A stretch of 6,573 nt of DNA from CAYVDH01 sp964450355 (GTDB lineage: Bacteria > Bacteroidota > Bacteroidia > NS11-12g > UBA955): assembly GCA_964450355.1 (NCBI GenBank), contig CAYVDH010000189.1, forward strand, positions 1 through 6,573, read 5' to 3'. The position numbers and the translations under genes were made by a program. The notes under the pieces are model-generated. The model was not told the DNA's origin. It made no database searches and saw only the letters and a program-made list of their open reading frames with translations. Of the stretch, positions 5,460 through 6,573 are shown in pieces; within the stretch, counting starts at the first letter, position 1, and the number at the start of each line of letters is the position of its first letter.

Positions 5460-6573
5460 ATGCGTATTAATTTTCACTATTTTTTAATAGCAATTTTGTT
5501 TTGGGGATGTGTAACTAACAATTCCAAAGTAGATAATCACACAAAAAATAAGAATGGATTTGCTGAAATAAATATTATTAAAAAGCAATTTCCTAATTGG
5601 TTTTTAGATTCTGTAAAAACTTATTTTAACTCAGATTTTCATGGAGTAGTGTTGTTTAAAAAAGGTAACTATTTTTATGAAAATGCTTTTGGATATGCGG
5701 ATATCAATGAAAAAGAGAAAATGAAACTTTCTCATCTATTTCAATTGGCATCTGTTTCTAAAACTGTTACTGGAGTTGCAACTCTAATTTTAGAACAAAT
5801 GGGCAAAATCCATTTAGATAGCCATGTCAATCATTATTTAAAAGATTTTCCATATAAAGGGATAAAAGTAAAGCATTTGCTTACTCATAGAAGTGGTTTG
5901 CCTAATTACATGTATTCAATTGATACATTCTGGAAAGACACTAACAAAGCCATGAATAATGCCGATTTTTATCATTACATGAAAACAAGCATTCCAGAAA
6001 TATACAATGAACCTGATGCAACATTTAGTTATTGCAATACAAATTATGCTTATTTAGCCTATTTAATTGAGAAGATTAGTGGAATTAGTTTTCAACAGTT
6101 TGTTATTGATAACATTTTTAAACCATGCGGTATGAAGAATTCCTACTTTTATGGAGATACATCAGGGCATTTAAAAAAAAATCTAGTCATTGGTAGAATG
6201 GAAAAAGTAGAATACGACAACCATTACATTCAAAATGGAATTTTAGGAGATAAAAGTTTGTATAGTTGTACTTATGATTTGATGCTGTTTCATGATGCAC
6301 TGTGTCATAATAAATTGCTAAACAGCAAGAATTTTAAGTTAATAAATCAGCCAAGTTATGACTACAATGTATATGGAGGATCATACAGTTATGGATTTAG
6401 ATTGAAAAACACCCCTTATGGATTATTTGTATATCACAATGGGTGGTGGAAAGGATTTTATACATTCTTTTGGAATAAATTTGAATCAAAATCTTGCTTT
6501 GTAGCCTTAACCAACAATAAAAAAAGCAGCCATATTGATGAGTTGAAAATGATGGGTTGGTTAGATAAAGTAA
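5460..6573 (+). CDS. Serine hydrolase, class C beta-lactamase/DD-peptidase fold, probable lipoprotein; 3' end cut by window edge
   Basis: 371 codons are visible with no stop before the right edge. Residues 1-16 form a hydrophobic signal and the sequence FWGC ending at C17 is a plausible though non-ideal lipobox, so the protein is probably a lipid-anchored envelope enzyme. The domain covers about 45-360. The catalytic motif SVSK is at 98-101 in LASVSKTVTG, the second motif YCN is at 191-193 in SYCNTNYAYL, and the third is HNG at 326-328 in HNGWWKGF. HxG in place of KTG points to a peptidase or esterase rather than a true beta-lactamase. LLTHRSGLPNYM and GILGDKSLYS are typical of Bacteroidota members. 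The substrate is unknown. ATG 5460 is the only usual start: the frame is open back to 5397 but has no other ATG, GTG or TTG. Relatives are about this length, so little is missing. Confidence 0.9.
   Translation, partial: MRINFHYFLIAILFWGCVTNNSKVDNHTKNKNGFAEINIIKKQFPNWFLDSVKTYFNSDFHGVVLFKKGNYFYENAFGYADINEKEKMKLSHLFQLASVSKTVTGVATLILEQMGKIHLDSHVNHYLKDFPYKGIKVKHLLTHRSGLPNYMYSIDTFWKDTNKAMNNADFYHYMKTSIPEIYNEPDATFSYCNTNYAYLAYLIEKISGISFQQFVIDNIFKPCGMKNSYFYGDTSGHLKKNLVIGRMEKVEYDNHYIQNGILGDKSLYSCTYDLMLFHDALCHNKLLNSKNFKLINQPSYDYNVYGGSYSYGFRLKNTPYGLFVYHNGWWKGFYTFFWNKFESKSCFVALTNNKKSSHIDELKMMGWLDKV

Noticed and set aside
1..6573. A defence, mobile or other accessory system
   Set aside because: No nuclease, recombinase, transposase, toxin-antitoxin pair, long repeats or CRISPR spacing are visible. 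The genes are metabolic, nucleoid or envelope genes typical of a chromosome.

Overview
The window is a stretch of AT-rich chromosome from a member of the Bacteroidota. The grounds are a DUF1599 protein directly followed by a BT_3928-type DoxX membrane protein, a TTG-N19-TAnnTTTG promoter of the Bacteroidota sigma type, start codons without Shine-Dalgarno sequences, Bacteroidota-style lipoproteins, and a serine hydrolase typical of that phylum. All genes lie on the + strand. I see no mobile element, tRNA, rRNA, CRISPR array or phage gene.

Region 1 (1-2832) is a tightly packed set of three genes with gaps of 2 and 13 bases, probably one transcript. It holds a two-repeat DUF1599 (Nmad1) protein cut by the left edge, an enlarged 579-residue DoxX/BT_3928 membrane protein, and shikimate kinase (aroK). 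Only aroK has a firm biochemical role, the fifth step of chorismate synthesis.

Region 2 (2833-3286) is a single-gene unit for an HU-family nucleoid protein. It has a recognisable promoter, a 48-base leader without any G, and a strong intrinsic terminator.

Region 3 (3287-5458) holds a class III PLP-dependent aminotransferase whose ATG directly abuts the T-run of the HU terminator. After 28 bases comes an uncharacterised secreted lipoprotein, closed by a second strong terminator.

Region 4 (5460-6573) is a serine hydrolase of the beta-lactamase/DD-peptidase fold. It again starts right behind a terminator T-run and runs off the right edge without a stop codon.

This looks mostly like ordinary chromosomal housekeeping and envelope genes, and I do not see a clear undescribed system. 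The points most worth a second look are the roughly 140-residue periplasmic domain and the extra cysteine-flanked helix pair in the DoxX protein, and the two cases of a start codon placed directly behind a terminator hairpin.
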